From assembly GCF_001262505.1 (NCBI RefSeq), contig NZ_KQ410727.1, positions 290,229-354,228 on the forward strand: DNA of 64,000 bases, in the 5' to 3' direction. A program made the position numbers and the translations under genes. Under the pieces are notes generated by a model, which made no database searches, was not told the origin of the DNA, and saw only the letters and a program-made list of their open reading frames with translations. Source of the DNA: Shinella sp. SUS2 (lineage in GTDB: Bacteria > Pseudomonadota > Alphaproteobacteria > Rhizobiales > Rhizobiaceae). Of the stretch, positions 13,386 through 23,700 are shown in pieces. Numbering within the stretch: the first letter of the stretch is position 1; the number at the start of each line of letters is the position of its first letter.

Positions 13386-15844
13386 CAGGCTCTCCAGATT
13401 TCCTTGGCGTATTGGCGAATGGTGCGGTCGGATGAGAACCAGCCCATGCGGGCCGTGTTGCGGATTGTCTTGGAGTACCAGGATGCCTTGTCGTTCCAGA
13501 TGGCATCGACATCGCGCTGGGCTCTGGCATAGGCGTCGAAATCGGCTGCGACCATGAACCAGTCATGATTGTAGAGGCCATCGACGAGACCGGCGAAGCG
13601 GTTGCGGTCATCAGGCGAGAAAACGCCCGAGGAGATTGCGGCGAGCGCCTGCGACAGCTCCTTCGACTGCTCGATGATGGCGCGTGGATTGTGCCCCTCG
13701 GCCCTGACCTTCGCCACCTCTTCCGCCGTCATGCCGAAGATCACGATGTTCTCCTCGCCCACATGGTCGCGCATCTCGACATTGGCTCCGTCGAGCGTGC
13801 CGATCGTCAGCGCGCCGTTCAACGCGAACTTCATGTTGCCGGTTCCAGACGCTTCCATGCCCGCAGTGGAAATCTGCTCCGAAAGATCGGCGGCCGGCAC
13901 CATGATCTCGGCGAGCGAGACGTTGTAGTTCGGAACGAAGACGACCTTGAGCAGGCCGCGCACCGCCGGGTCGTTGTTGATTACCTTCGCCACGTCGTTG
14001 GCGAGCTTGATGATCAGCTTGGCGTTGTGGTAGCTCGGCGCCGCCTTGCCGGCGAAGAGTTTTACCCGGGGAACCCAGTCGAGTTCCGGGTGCGAGCGGA
14101 TCTGGTCATAGAGCGCCACGGCCTCGATGATGTTCAGCAGCTGGCGCTTGTATTCGTGGATGCGCTTGATCTGGATGTCGAACATCGCGGCGGGATCGAT
14201 CCTGGCGCCCATGCGGCTGCCGACGAGATTGGCGAGGCGGTTCTTGTTCTCCCGCTTGATCGCGGCGAAACGCTCCTGGAAATCTCGGTTGTCAGCGAAG
14301 GCGTCGAGCGCCTTCAGCGCCTCGGCATCGTCCATGAAGGCATCGCCGATCGCTTCGCGGATCAGGTTGAAAAGCCCCGGATTACACTGCATCAGCCAGC
14401 GGCGTGGCGTGATGCCGTTGGTCTTGTTGTTGATGCGGTCCGGATAGAGCTTGTGCAGGTCGGCGAAGACCGTTTCCTTCATCAGTTCGGTATGCAGTGC
14501 CGAAACGCCGTTGATCGAGTGCGAGCCGACGAAGGCGAGATTGCCCATGCGCACACGCCGCTCGCCCGATTCCTCGATCAGCGAGATGTTGCGGATGCGC
14601 TGATCCTCGAAACCCTTTTCCTTGCGTGCCACGATGAGAATTTTGGCATTGATCGCGTAGACGATCTGCATATGGCGTGGCAGCAGGCGCTCAAGCAGCG
14701 GCACCGGCCAGCTTTCCAGTGCTTCCGGCAGCAGCGTGTGGTTGGTGTAGGAGAAGGTGCGGTGGGCGATGTCCCAGGCCGTATCGAACTCGATGCCGTG
14801 CACGTCGGTGAGCAATCGCACCAGTTCGGCGACGGAAATGGCCGGGTGCGTGTCGTTCAGCTGGATCGCCACGGCATCCGGCAGTGACGTGAAGTCGGGA
14901 TATTGCTGCAGGTGGCGGCGCAGGATGTCCTGCAGCGAGGCGGAGCAGAAGAAGAACTCCTGCCTGAGGCGCAGTTCCTGGCCGGCGGAGGTGGCGTCGG
15001 CCGGGTAGAGGACGCGCGTCAGGCTCTCCGCCTTGTTGCTCTCGCGCAGGGCGCCGATATGGTCGCCGGCATTGAACGCATCGAGCAGGATCGGGTCGAT
15101 CGGGTTGGCGGCCCACAGGCGCAGCGTGTTGACGCGCTTGGCCCGCCAGCCGACGGCCGGCGTGTCATAGGCCGTCGCGATGACGCGTTCGGCCGGCTTC
15201 CAGACGAAGCGCTGCTTGTCCTCGCCGATATTGATCGTTTCCACGGCGCCGCCGAAGCCTATTTCATAGGAGCTTTCGCGCCGTTCGAACTCCCAGGGGT
15301 TGCCGTGGGCGAGCCAGGTTTCCGGAAGCTCCACCTGCCAGCCGTCCGCCATCTGCTGGCGGAAGAGGCCGTGCACGTAGCGGATGCCGTAGCCATAGGC
15401 CGGCACGTCGACCGTCGCCATGCTTTCCATGAAACAGGCGGCAAGGCGCCCGAGGCCGCCGTTGCCGAGGGCAGCATCCGGCTCCAGTTCGGCGATGATG
15501 TCGAGATCGACGCCGAGCGAGGCGAGCGCGTGGCGCATCTCGTCCATGATGCCGATATTCGTCATGGCGTCGCGCATCAGGCGGCCAATGAGAAATTCGA
15601 GCGATAGATAATAGACGCGCTTTGCGCCCGTTGCATAGGTTCGGCGGGTGGAGTCCATCCACTTGTCGGTGATGCGATCGCGCGCGACGAGGATGGCCGC
15701 CGTCAGCCAGTCATGCGGCTTGGCCACTTTCGGGTCCTTGCCGATACGATATTTGAGGCGCTCCAGAAGCTCGGTCGCAAGTTGTTCGCGATCGGATGAT
15801 CGGGGGGCGGGAGCGAGATCGTTGTTGGTAACCCGGTTCATCAT
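13385..15844 (-). CDS. glgP: Glycogen/maltodextrin phosphorylase
   Basis: An 819-residue GT35 phosphorylase that releases glucose-1-phosphate from glycogen ends using pyridoxal phosphate. The family features are continuous: YYLSLEFLIGRLM, the ALGNGGLGRLAACFMES glycine loop, QLNDTHPAISVAELVR and the PLP-lysine motif EASGTGNMKFALNGALTIGTLDGA. Two adjacent ATG codons (15844 and 15841) can serve as start. It is the first gene of the minus-strand glg operon, with a plausible promoter ~60 bases upstream, so degradation and synthesis enzymes appear to be co-transcribed. Confidence 0.97.
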   Translation of the reverse strand: MMNRVTNNDLAPAPRSSDREQLATELLERLKYRIGKDPKVAKPHDWLTAAILVARDRITDKWMDSTRRTYATGAKRVYYLSLEFLIGRLMRDAMTNIGIMDEMRHALASLGVDLDIIAELEPDAALGNGGLGRLAACFMESMATVDVPAYGYGIRYVHGLFRQQMADGWQVELPETWLAHGNPWEFERRESSYEIGFGGAVETINIGEDKQRFVWKPAERVIATAYDTPAVGWRAKRVNTLRLWAANPIDPILLDAFNAGDHIGALRESNKAESLTRVLYPADATSAGQELRLRQEFFFCSASLQDILRRHLQQYPDFTSLPDAVAIQLNDTHPAISVAELVRLLTDVHGIEFDTAWDIAHRTFSYTNHTLLPEALESWPVPLLERLLPRHMQIVYAINAKILIVARKEKGFEDQRIRNISLIEESGERRVRMGNLAFVGSHSINGVSALHTELMKETVFADLHKLYPDRINNKTNGITPRRWLMQCNPGLFNLIREAIGDAFMDDAEALKALDAFADNRDFQERFAAIKRENKNRLANLVGSRMGARIDPAAMFDIQIKRIHEYKRQLLNIIEAVALYDQIRSHPELDWVPRVKLFAGKAAPSYHNAKLIIKLANDVAKVINNDPAVRGLLKVVFVPNYNVSLAEIMVPAADLSEQISTAGMEASGTGNMKFALNGALTIGTLDGANVEMRDHVGEENIVIFGMTAEEVAKVRAEGHNPRAIIEQSKELSQALAAISSGVFSPDDRNRFAGLVDGLYNHDWFMVAADFDAYARAQRDVDAIWNDKASWYSKTIRNTARMGWFSSDRTIRQYAKEIWRA

Positions 15845-15904
15845 TGGTGAACTTTGCCCCCTCGCATTCTGTGCGTCCGTTCTCGCGAAAGTCGCGTTTA
15901 AATC

Positions 15905-15954
15905 AATTTATGCATCTATCCGAAGCGCTTGCAACAGGCTTTTCTAGAAAGGCC
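15905..15954 (-). promoter_or_regulatory. Putative glg operon promoter with an adjacent near-palindrome
   Basis: Reading the minus strand, TTGCAA (15929-15934) and TAAATT (15905-15910) are separated by 18 bases and would give a start ~55 bases before glgP. Just upstream, 15937-15954 is an 18-base near-palindrome centred on TTTCTAGAAA, in the position expected for an activator or repressor site. This is motif reading only; no start site is known here. Confidence 0.4.
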
Positions 15955-15994
15955 GCATGCATTTTCGACATGCCTGAAACACGTTGAATATGCT

Positions 15995-16022
15995 AAAAAA
16001 CCCGCTGGGCCGGCCCAGCGGG
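15995..16022 (-). terminator. Rho-independent terminator of the vWA gene
   Basis: A perfect 22-base palindrome (11-bp arms, CCCGCTGGGCC) lies ~30 bases after the stop of the minus-strand vWA gene and is followed on that strand by six T residues (15995-16000). On the plus strand the hairpin is followed by TTTTGCTTTTT. It separates the vWA transcript from the glg promoter. Confidence 0.8.
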
Positions 16023-16051
16023 TTTTGCTTTTTCCTATAGCGGAATGCCGC

Positions 16052-17293
16052 TTATTTGGTCAGGCGGGAGACCACCGCGGAGGTCCGCTCGCCGATCACC
16101 TTGAAGGCCGCGACGAGGGCTGCCATGTTCTCGGCCTGGAAATAGTGCGAAGCGCTCGATGCACAATCCTTGAGCAGATTCTGGCCGCGGGTCGGTGCCA
16201 TGAAGGCAACGGTGTAGACCTCCATGCCATCATTCTTGGCCGAGGTGCAGGTTGCCTTCGTGCTCGTGTCGTCGGCCGTGTTGTTGTTGTCGCCATCCGT
16301 CATGAGGACGATGTATTTGGTCGGAACCTGGCCGTTCTTATCCCTGTGAGCGGTGTTTTCGGACGCTTCCTTCAGCCTGTTGTAAGCCGTCTTCATGGCT
16401 GCGCCGGAGGCCGTGCCGCCATTGGCGTCGAGCTTGTTGACGTAGTCCAGCGAGCTTGTGAAGCCCCAGGCCAGCGCACTTGGTGTATAGCTCACCGAAT
16501 CATAGGCGATGGTGCCTGTGCGCACGAAGGTGTCTGTCGGGTCGGCCGCCTTGAACTGAGTGAAGAGGCTTGCCACAGCGAGCTTCAGCGCGGCCATCTT
16601 GGAAACGTAGCACGGGCTCGTCGCCTTGGTCTTGGTGTTGCCCCAGTTCGATTCTGTCCAGTTGATGCAGGACTTTACCGCTGCGTCCTTCTCGTTGGTG
16701 ATCCAGGCCATCGAGCCGGATTTGTCGAGCACGAGGAACATCGAGAGGGCGTTCTTCGATTCCGTCGCGCTTTCCGCCGAGCTTGCGGCGTTCATCGTGG
16801 TCTTCGTCTGGCCGAGAAGCCGCGTGAAGGGGTTGAACTTCATCTCGTAGCTTGTCGAGACGTTCACTTTGAACGATTTGCCGTTGCCGACCAGCGCCGT
16901 TTCGATGATCTCGACGACGGTCGAGGCATCGAAATCGTATTCTTCCACGCCATTTTCGTTGCCGTCCGAACCGCTCGTCCCTTCCGTCTTGGCCTTTTCC
17001 TCTTCCTCTTTGGTCGAGCCGCTCATCTGTGTCTTCAGGAAGCTCATCGCGATGACCTTCGCCTCGGAGATGCTCTTGCCGTCGTTGGCCAGTGCGGAGG
17101 CCGCCGCGAGGGCGGCCGCGTCGGCGGCGTCCTGCAATTCGGCTTTCTTCATGACCATGGTGGTCAGGTCGATGGCGACGCCACCGGCGGCCAGCATGAC
17201 CGGGAAGACGAGCGCCGTCATCATTCCGAAATTACCGCCGCGGTCCCGCAGAAGGCGGGAGACCCAGGTCTTTCTTTCCGTATTCTTCGTCAT
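16052..17293 (-). CDS. TadE/TadG-like membrane protein with von Willebrand factor A domain
   Basis: A 413-residue protein. Residues ~20-45 (GGNFGMMTALVFPVMLAAGGVAIDL) form the hydrophobic Tad-type pilus signal/anchor found in TadE/TadG-like proteins. A linker with a very acidic run (STKEEEEK to DGNENGVEEYDFD, residues ~92-122) leads to a von Willebrand A domain at ~181-410. This domain starts MFLVLDKSGSM, with the metal-ion adhesion motif DxSxS at Asp190, and has a later VLMTDGDNNN. Paired Cys residues flank inserted loops. No other tad or flp gene is visible nearby, so it may be an orphan secreted or surface-anchored adhesion protein. It is followed by a strong terminator. Confidence 0.82.
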   Translation of the reverse strand: MTKNTERKTWVSRLLRDRGGNFGMMTALVFPVMLAAGGVAIDLTTMVMKKAELQDAADAAALAAASALANDGKSISEAKVIAMSFLKTQMSGSTKEEEEKAKTEGTSGSDGNENGVEEYDFDASTVVEIIETALVGNGKSFKVNVSTSYEMKFNPFTRLLGQTKTTMNAASSAESATESKNALSMFLVLDKSGSMAWITNEKDAAVKSCINWTESNWGNTKTKATSPCYVSKMAALKLAVASLFTQFKAADPTDTFVRTGTIAYDSVSYTPSALAWGFTSSLDYVNKLDANGGTASGAAMKTAYNRLKEASENTAHRDKNGQVPTKYIVLMTDGDNNNTADDTSTKATCTSAKNDGMEVYTVAFMAPTRGQNLLKDCASSASHYFQAENMAALVAAFKVIGERTSAVVSRLTK

Positions 17294-17433
17294 GAGAACT
17301 CACCCACCATCTTCATAATGTGGGGGGAAGCTAGCAGCGAAGTGTTATTTAACGGTTCGGGTGCGTGGTATAGTTTTCGTAAAATTGCAAAGACCTTGAA
17401 AATCCGGTCTTCCCGGTTGTTTCCAAACGGGAT

Positions 17434-18321
17434 TTACGCCGTCTGCCGCACCGGAATGACGTCGACCGCCTGGCTCGTCTTGTGCTGGCCGTAGCCCTTG
17501 AGCACGCCGATGACCGGGGCGACGTCGGCATAGTCGCGGCCGTAGCCGACGACGATGTGATCGGTCCCGGCGGGGATGTTGTTGGTCGGGTCGAGCTCCA
17601 TCCAGCCGTTCACCCGGCCGCACCAGTAGCGCACCCAGGCATGCATGGCATCCGCCCCCTCCAGCCGCTCCTTGCCTGGCGGGGGGATGGTGCGCAGGAA
17701 CCCGCTGACATAGCCGGCGGGAATGCCGAGGCTGCGCAGCGCCACGATCATCACATGGGTAAAGTCCTGGCAGACGCCGCGCTTCAGCTTGAAGGCCTCG
17801 CGCGGGGTGGTGTCGACGTTGGTCGCCTTCGGATCGTAGGTGAAGTCCTTGTGGATGCGCGCGCAGACGGCCGTGGCGATGGCGCGGATCGTCATGTCGG
17901 GTTTGACGATCGAACGGGCGTATTCGGCGATCTCGGGGCAATCCTTCAGCCGCGGGCTCGGGCCGGTATAGTGGTGCGGCGAGCCGGCATCGAGCGACCA
18001 GTAGTTGGCGATATCCTCCGGCAGGTCGGCAACGCGGGGGGAAAAGTCGGCGGCCGGTTCCGGCACGTCGACATGCACGCGCGCCTGCATGCGGATATCC
18101 AGCCGCTCATGCGCATTGCGAAAGAGGATGGCGCTCATCGGGTTGTCGAAGAAGTCGTTGTGGTCGACCCGTTCGCCGGGGCCGGGTGTTACGCCCACCG
18201 TGCCGGCGACCAGCCGCTGGCGCCCGCCGATCGACAGCGGCAGCACGCGCACGATATGCCGGCCGCCGGAAACCGGCGTGTCGTAGAGGTAGCTGATATG
18301 GAGGTTGACGTCGTAGAGCAT
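17434..18321 (-). CDS. Transglutaminase-fold protein (cysteine protease/amidase-like)
   Basis: A 295-residue cytoplasmic protein without a signal peptide. The N-terminal ~100 residues form the beta-sheet domain typical of bacterial transglutaminase-like proteins (LYDVNLHISYLYDTPV). The catalytic core holds all three expected residues: Cys184 in RGVCQDFTH, His227 in DAMHAWVRY and Asp244 in ELDPTNN. It lies immediately downstream of the ATP-grasp/alpha-E gene, with 22 bases between them, and of the large transglutaminase/DUF2126 gene, all on the minus strand. Comparative genomics has linked these families to peptide tagging or amide-bond editing; the substrate is unknown. Confidence 0.88.
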   Translation of the reverse strand: MLYDVNLHISYLYDTPVSGGRHIVRVLPLSIGGRQRLVAGTVGVTPGPGERVDHNDFFDNPMSAILFRNAHERLDIRMQARVHVDVPEPAADFSPRVADLPEDIANYWSLDAGSPHHYTGPSPRLKDCPEIAEYARSIVKPDMTIRAIATAVCARIHKDFTYDPKATNVDTTPREAFKLKRGVCQDFTHVMIVALRSLGIPAGYVSGFLRTIPPPGKERLEGADAMHAWVRYWCGRVNGWMELDPTNNIPAGTDHIVVGYGRDYADVAPVIGVLKGYGQHKTSQAVDVIPVRQTA

Positions 18322-18343
18322 GGTTTCGGCGCCTCCCCCTCGC

Positions 18344-20761
18344 TCAGCTCAGATAGGTCTTCGCAAGAATGTCGGACAGCTTTTCGAGTTCCGCCTCGAA
18401 ACGCTTGTACACCGCATCCGTCATGGTTTCCGGCGTCATCACCGCCAGGCCCGCATGCAGGCGCATCGCCTCGCGGTAGAAGGGCGACATCTGACCGTTG
18501 GCATAGGCGTTCGGCAATTGCTCGACTTCGTTCTTGATCTCGTTGAGCTGGTAGAGGATCGAGCGCGGGTTGAGCGGGTCGAGTGCGAGCAGGTCGGTGA
18601 CCGTCAGGCGTGCGGTCGCGACATTGTAGCGGCGGCGGTGGGTCATGACGCTGTCGCCGATTTCCAACAGCATGTCGAGCGCGCCGTCGGGCGCGTCCTC
18701 GCCGGACATGTGGCCGAGCAGGCGCGTCATGTGCAGCCCGCGTTCGAGATAGCGGCCGATGGACAGGAAACGCCAGCCGGTGAAGCGGTACATGTTTTCA
18801 TGCACGAGACCGGCGAAGCCTGCGAGCTTTCGCAACAGCACGGTCATGGCGCGTGTCGCGTCGTCGCCGGCCTGCACGTTGACATGGAAGCGGCGCGCCG
18901 TCTTGGAAAGGTCGTTCAGCGCCAGCCAGCCATCCGGCGAGAAACGGTCGCGGATGTTGCTGGCGGAGAAGACGGCGCTGTCGATGTTGCGGATGAGGCT
19001 TGTCGGCACCGCCTCCGACGTATCGATGTCGAGCGCTTCGAGATAGTCGCTGACGTCCTTCAGCAGCGGTTGTTCCGGATTGGCATATTCGGCGTAGCGA
19101 CCGTGCCAGGCGCGCAGGATGCGCAGCGCCCCTTCCGCCCGCTCGATGTAGCGGCCGAGCCAGAAGAGGTTGTCGGCCGCGCGGCTCGGCAGGCTGCCGG
19201 GCATGTTGCGGGTAAAAACCTCTTCGGCGGGCAGCAGCGACGTGCGCTCGACGGGTTTCGGGCTGACGATCCAGACGTCCGCCGCCGAACCGCCCTCCTG
19301 CATGGCGATGGCCGAGACATTGTCGCCGGCGCCGATGCGGGCGAAACCGCCGGGCATGATCTGCCAGCCGTCGCGCGTGCGGGCGGCGAAGACGCGCAGC
19401 GACATCGGCCGCGGCACGAGTTTTCCCTCGACGAAAGCCGGCGTGGTGGAGAGCGTCACGGCCTCTTGACCGACCAGTTTGGCACCGTCGGAGGCCAGCC
19501 ATTCGGCGATCGATTGTTTCGCGGTGTCGCGCAGCGTCGAGCCGAGCACGGATTGTTCGTTGTCGTCGAAGAACGGCCGCGTGGAATAGGCCGGGCCGAT
19601 GACCATGCGCTCGATATGGGCCGCGACATGTTCGCGCTCGCTCTTCTGGCCGCACCACCAGGTCGCGACGGAGGGGAGGAGCTGGTCCTCGCCGAGCAGT
19701 TGCCGACAGATGTTCGGGAGGAACGCGAGGAAGGCGCGCGTCTCGACGATCCCGGCGCCGAGCGCGTTGACGAAGGTGACGGAGCCGGAGCGCAGCGCCT
19801 CGACCATGCCGGGCGTGCCGATATGGGAGTTCTGGTTCAGCTCCAGCGGATCGGCGAAGGAGGCGTCAAGCCGCCGCCACAGCACGCCGATCGGTTTCAG
19901 GCCGGCAACGGTGCGCACCATGACCTTGCCGCCGACGACCGTCAGGTCCTCGCCCTCCAGCAGCATGAAGCCGAGATAGCGGGCGATATAGGCGTGTTCG
20001 AAATAGGTCTCGTTGGCAAGGCCCGGCGTCAGGACGGCGATGCGGTCCTCGGCCGATTTGTTGGCCTGCAGCGTGTTGCGGAAGGCGCCGAAGAAGCCGG
20101 CGAGGCGATGGGCGTGGGTCTCCGCGTAGACATCGGAGAAGGCGCGGGTGGTTGCCACGCGGTTTTCCAGCGCAAAACCGGCGCCGGAGGGAGCCTGCGT
20201 GCGGTCGGACAACACCCACCAGTTGCCGTCAGGCCCGCGGCCGATCTCGAAGGAGACGAAGTGCAGGAAATGCTGGCCGGCAGGATGCACGCCGACGAGC
20301 GGGCGCAGGAACTCGCTGTTGGAGGCGACGAGGGCAGGAGGCAGGAGGCCGCTCGCGACAAGCTCGTTCTTGCCGTAGATATCGGCGACGACGGCCTCCA
20401 GCAGTTCGGCGCGCTGGATGAGGCCGCGGGAGAGGTTTTCCCACTCCGCTTCGTTGATCAGCACGGGAATGTGCGAGAGCGGCCAGGCACGATCGGTGTT
20501 CGCCTCCTTGCCGTAGGCGCGGTAGAAGACGCCGGCATCGCGCAGATACCGGTCGGCGCGGGCGAAGCGGCCGGCAAGGTCGGCCTCGTCCATGCGGCCG
20601 AGCGCATTCAGGAAATGCCGCCAGACGGGGCGCACCTTGCCGTCGGTGTCGACCATCTCGTCGGCCACCTCGGGAAGCGGGGCATAGGCGTGAGCCGGCT
20701 CTTTCGCCGCACTGGCCGCCCTGCGTTCCGCCCCCATACTCGTGGTCTTCAATCCATTCAC
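18344..20761 (-). CDS. Circularly permuted ATP-grasp / alpha-E fusion protein
   Basis: An 805-residue fusion of two families that are often separate genes. Residues ~60-480 are a circularly permuted ATP-grasp domain (for example LINEAEWENLSRGLIQRAELLE, ENRVATTRAFSDVY, LTPGLANETYFEHAYIARYLG), predicted to form an amide or peptide bond with ATP. From about residue 505 the alpha-E helical domain begins with SLPSRAADNLFWLGRYIERAE, its diagnostic N-terminal signature, and runs to the end. An AGGAGTGA site lies just before the ATG. It sits between two transglutaminase-fold genes. No biochemical function is established for this combination. Confidence 0.9.
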   Translation of the reverse strand: MNGLKTTSMGAERRAASAAKEPAHAYAPLPEVADEMVDTDGKVRPVWRHFLNALGRMDEADLAGRFARADRYLRDAGVFYRAYGKEANTDRAWPLSHIPVLINEAEWENLSRGLIQRAELLEAVVADIYGKNELVASGLLPPALVASNSEFLRPLVGVHPAGQHFLHFVSFEIGRGPDGNWWVLSDRTQAPSGAGFALENRVATTRAFSDVYAETHAHRLAGFFGAFRNTLQANKSAEDRIAVLTPGLANETYFEHAYIARYLGFMLLEGEDLTVVGGKVMVRTVAGLKPIGVLWRRLDASFADPLELNQNSHIGTPGMVEALRSGSVTFVNALGAGIVETRAFLAFLPNICRQLLGEDQLLPSVATWWCGQKSEREHVAAHIERMVIGPAYSTRPFFDDNEQSVLGSTLRDTAKQSIAEWLASDGAKLVGQEAVTLSTTPAFVEGKLVPRPMSLRVFAARTRDGWQIMPGGFARIGAGDNVSAIAMQEGGSAADVWIVSPKPVERTSLLPAEEVFTRNMPGSLPSRAADNLFWLGRYIERAEGALRILRAWHGRYAEYANPEQPLLKDVSDYLEALDIDTSEAVPTSLIRNIDSAVFSASNIRDRFSPDGWLALNDLSKTARRFHVNVQAGDDATRAMTVLLRKLAGFAGLVHENMYRFTGWRFLSIGRYLERGLHMTRLLGHMSGEDAPDGALDMLLEIGDSVMTHRRRYNVATARLTVTDLLALDPLNPRSILYQLNEIKNEVEQLPNAYANGQMSPFYREAMRLHAGLAVMTPETMTDAVYKRFEAELEKLSDILAKTYLS

Positions 20762-20780
20762 TCCTGGAGGAGGCTAAACA

Positions 20781-23700
20781 CTAGATACCGGCGGGCCGGC
20801 GCAAATCCAGCGTCAGCGGGAAATCCGCCGGCGGGGTTTCCGGCCACAGCGTATAACCGCCCGCCCTGTGCCCCCAGGGCTCGAACCGTGCCAGCCGGCG
20901 CGCCTCGGCCTCGTTGCCGTTGACCGGAAAGGTGTCATAGTTGCGTCCACCCGGATGGGCAACGTGGTAAATGCAGCCTCCGATCGCGCGCCGTGACCAT
21001 GTATCATAAATGTCGAAAGTAAGCGGTGTATTGACGGGCAGCACAGGATGCAGGCCCGAGGCCGGCTGCCAGGCCTTGTAGCGCACGCCGGCAACCGAAA
21101 CGCCCCGCGCGCCGGCCTGCCTCAGCGGCACCGGCCGGCCGTTGCAGGCGATGGTGTAGCGCTCCGGATTGGCCGTCTCCAGCTTGACCTGCAGGCGCTC
21201 CACGGACGAATCGACATACCGCACCGTGCCGCCGATCGCACCCTGTTCGCCCATGACATGCCAGGGTTCGAGCGCCTGGCGCACCTCCAGCTTCGCGCCC
21301 TCGTATTCGACTTCGCCGCAGAAGGGGAAGCGGAATTCGAGCTGGGCGGAAAACCATTCGGGGCGAAGGTCGAAGCCGTTCGCCTTGAGGTCGGCGAGCA
21401 CATCGAGAAAATCCTGCCAGACAAAATGCGGCAGCATGAAACGGTCGTGCAGCGTGGTGCCCCAACGCACGAAACTTCCTTTCGCCGGGGTCAGCCAGAA
21501 GCGGGCGATGAGGGCACGGATCAGCAATTGCTGGGCAAGGCTCATGCGGGCGTTCGGCGGCATTTCGAAGCCGCGGAACTCGACGAGGCCGAGGCGGCCG
21601 GTCGGTCCATCTGGCGAGAACAGCTTGTCGATGCAGATTTCCGAGCGGTGTGTATTGCCGGTGACGTCGGTCAGGAGGTTGCGGAACAGCCGGTCGACCA
21701 GCCAGGGCAGCGGCGGCGCGCCTTCGCCGGGGGCAGGCACCTGGGAAAGCGCGATCTCCAGTTCGTAGAGCGAATCGTGCCGGGCCTCGTCGATGCGCGG
21801 TGCCTGGCTGGTCGGGCCGATGAACAGGCCGGAAAACAGGTAGGAGAGCGCGGGGTGGCGTTGCCAGTGCAGCACGAGGCTTTTCAGCAGGTCCGGGCGA
21901 CGCAGGAACGGGCTGTCGTTCGGGCTCCTGCCGCCGACGACCACATGGTTGCCGCCGCCCGTGCCGGTGTGGCGGCCGTCGATCATGAACTTGTCGGCGC
22001 CGAGGCGGGATTGGCGTGCCTCCTCGTAGACGGCGCTGGTGATGTCGACGCAGTCGTCCCAATCGGAGGCCGGGTGGATGTTCACCTCGATGACGCCTGG
22101 GTCCGGCGCGACGCGGATGACGTTGATGCGCTCGTCATGCGGCGGCGCATAACCCTCGATATGGACGGGCAGGCCGAGGGCAGCGGCGGCGCGTTCGGCC
22201 GAGGCGATGAGGTCGAGATAGTCTTCCACGCTGACGGTCGGCGGCATGAAGACGCAGAGCCGGCCGTCGCGCGGCTCGACGGAGATGGCGGTGCGCACGT
22301 GGCCGCCGATTTCGTCGGTGGACTGCGGCACCTGCGACTGCTGTCCGGCAAAGGGCTGGAAATGCGCGGCCTGCTGGGGACGGCCCGGATCCTTTTCGAA
22401 ATCCGGCAGGTCGTCGCGCGGAATGCACGGGTCCATCGGATTGATATACGGGTAGACCGCCGGTGACAGCCAGGGCAGGGTGGTAAGCGGCAGGCGGTAG
22501 CCGACAGGGCTGTCGCCCGGCACGAGGAACAGGCGGCCGCGACGGGTGCTCCACTTCTCACTCGACCAGCGGCGGCCGTTGGCGCGGGAATTCCACGCCT
22601 GCACGGGCAGCACGTAGCCGGTGGGGCGGGTCAGGCCGCGATCGAAGACGCGGGCGATACGGCTGCGCTCTTCCGGGTCTTCGAGCTTGGAGTTCGACGG
22701 GTCGACATTTTCGGGAAGGTTCGCCTCCTTGACCAGCCATTCCGCCGGGTCCTCGAAAGCGGGCACCACCATGTCGGGCGCGATATCGAGTTCGCCGGCG
22801 ATGGCGGTCAGCAATCGGCCGGCATCGTCCTCGGTGACGGGGCGCACGACGCCCTCTTCGGCGATGAGATCGGGGTTTTGCCAGATCGGCTTGCCGTCGC
22901 GCCGCCAGTAAAGCGAAAAGGTCCAGCGCGGCAGGCTTTCGCCGGGATACCACTTGCCCTGGCCGTAATGCAGGAAGCCGCCGGGCGCGAATTTTTCGCG
23001 CAGGCGGCGGATCAGCGTGTCGGCCTTCTCGCGCTTGGTCGGGCCGACGGCGGCGGTGTTCCATTCGTCGGATTCGAAATCGTCGATGGAGACGAAGGTC
23101 GGCTCGCCGCCCATGGTGAGGCGCACGTCATTGGCGGTGAGCACGCTATCGACCTCGCGGCCGAGCGCGTTCAGCGCGTCCCAGCTCTCGTCGGAAAACG
23201 GCTTTGTAATGCGCGGGTGCTCGGCGACGCGCTTCACCGTCATGGCGAAGTCGAATTCGGTGTTCGCCTCGCCGAAATAGCCGCCGGATATTGGCGCGGC
23301 GTTGCGGTAGTGTGGCGTGGCGGCGAGCGGGATGTGGCTTTCGCCGGTGAGGAGACCGGAGGTCGGATCGAGACCGATCCAGCCGGCGCCGGGAAGATAG
23401 ACCTCGCACCAGGCATGCAGGTCCGTGAAATCGACCTCGGTGCCCGAGGGGCCGTCGAGCGCCTTCAGGTCCGGTGTGAGCTGGATGAGGTAGCCGGAGA
23501 CGAAGCGGGCGGCAAAACCGAGATTGCGCAGGATCTGCACCAGCAGCCAGCTCGAATCGCGGCAGGAACCGCGGGCAACCGTCAGCGTCTCCTCCGGCGC
23601 CTGCACGCCGGGCTCCATGCGGATGACGTAGCCGATCTCCTGCTGCAGCCTCGCATTGAGGCCGACAACCATGTCGATGGTGCGCTGGCGCGAGCGGTCG

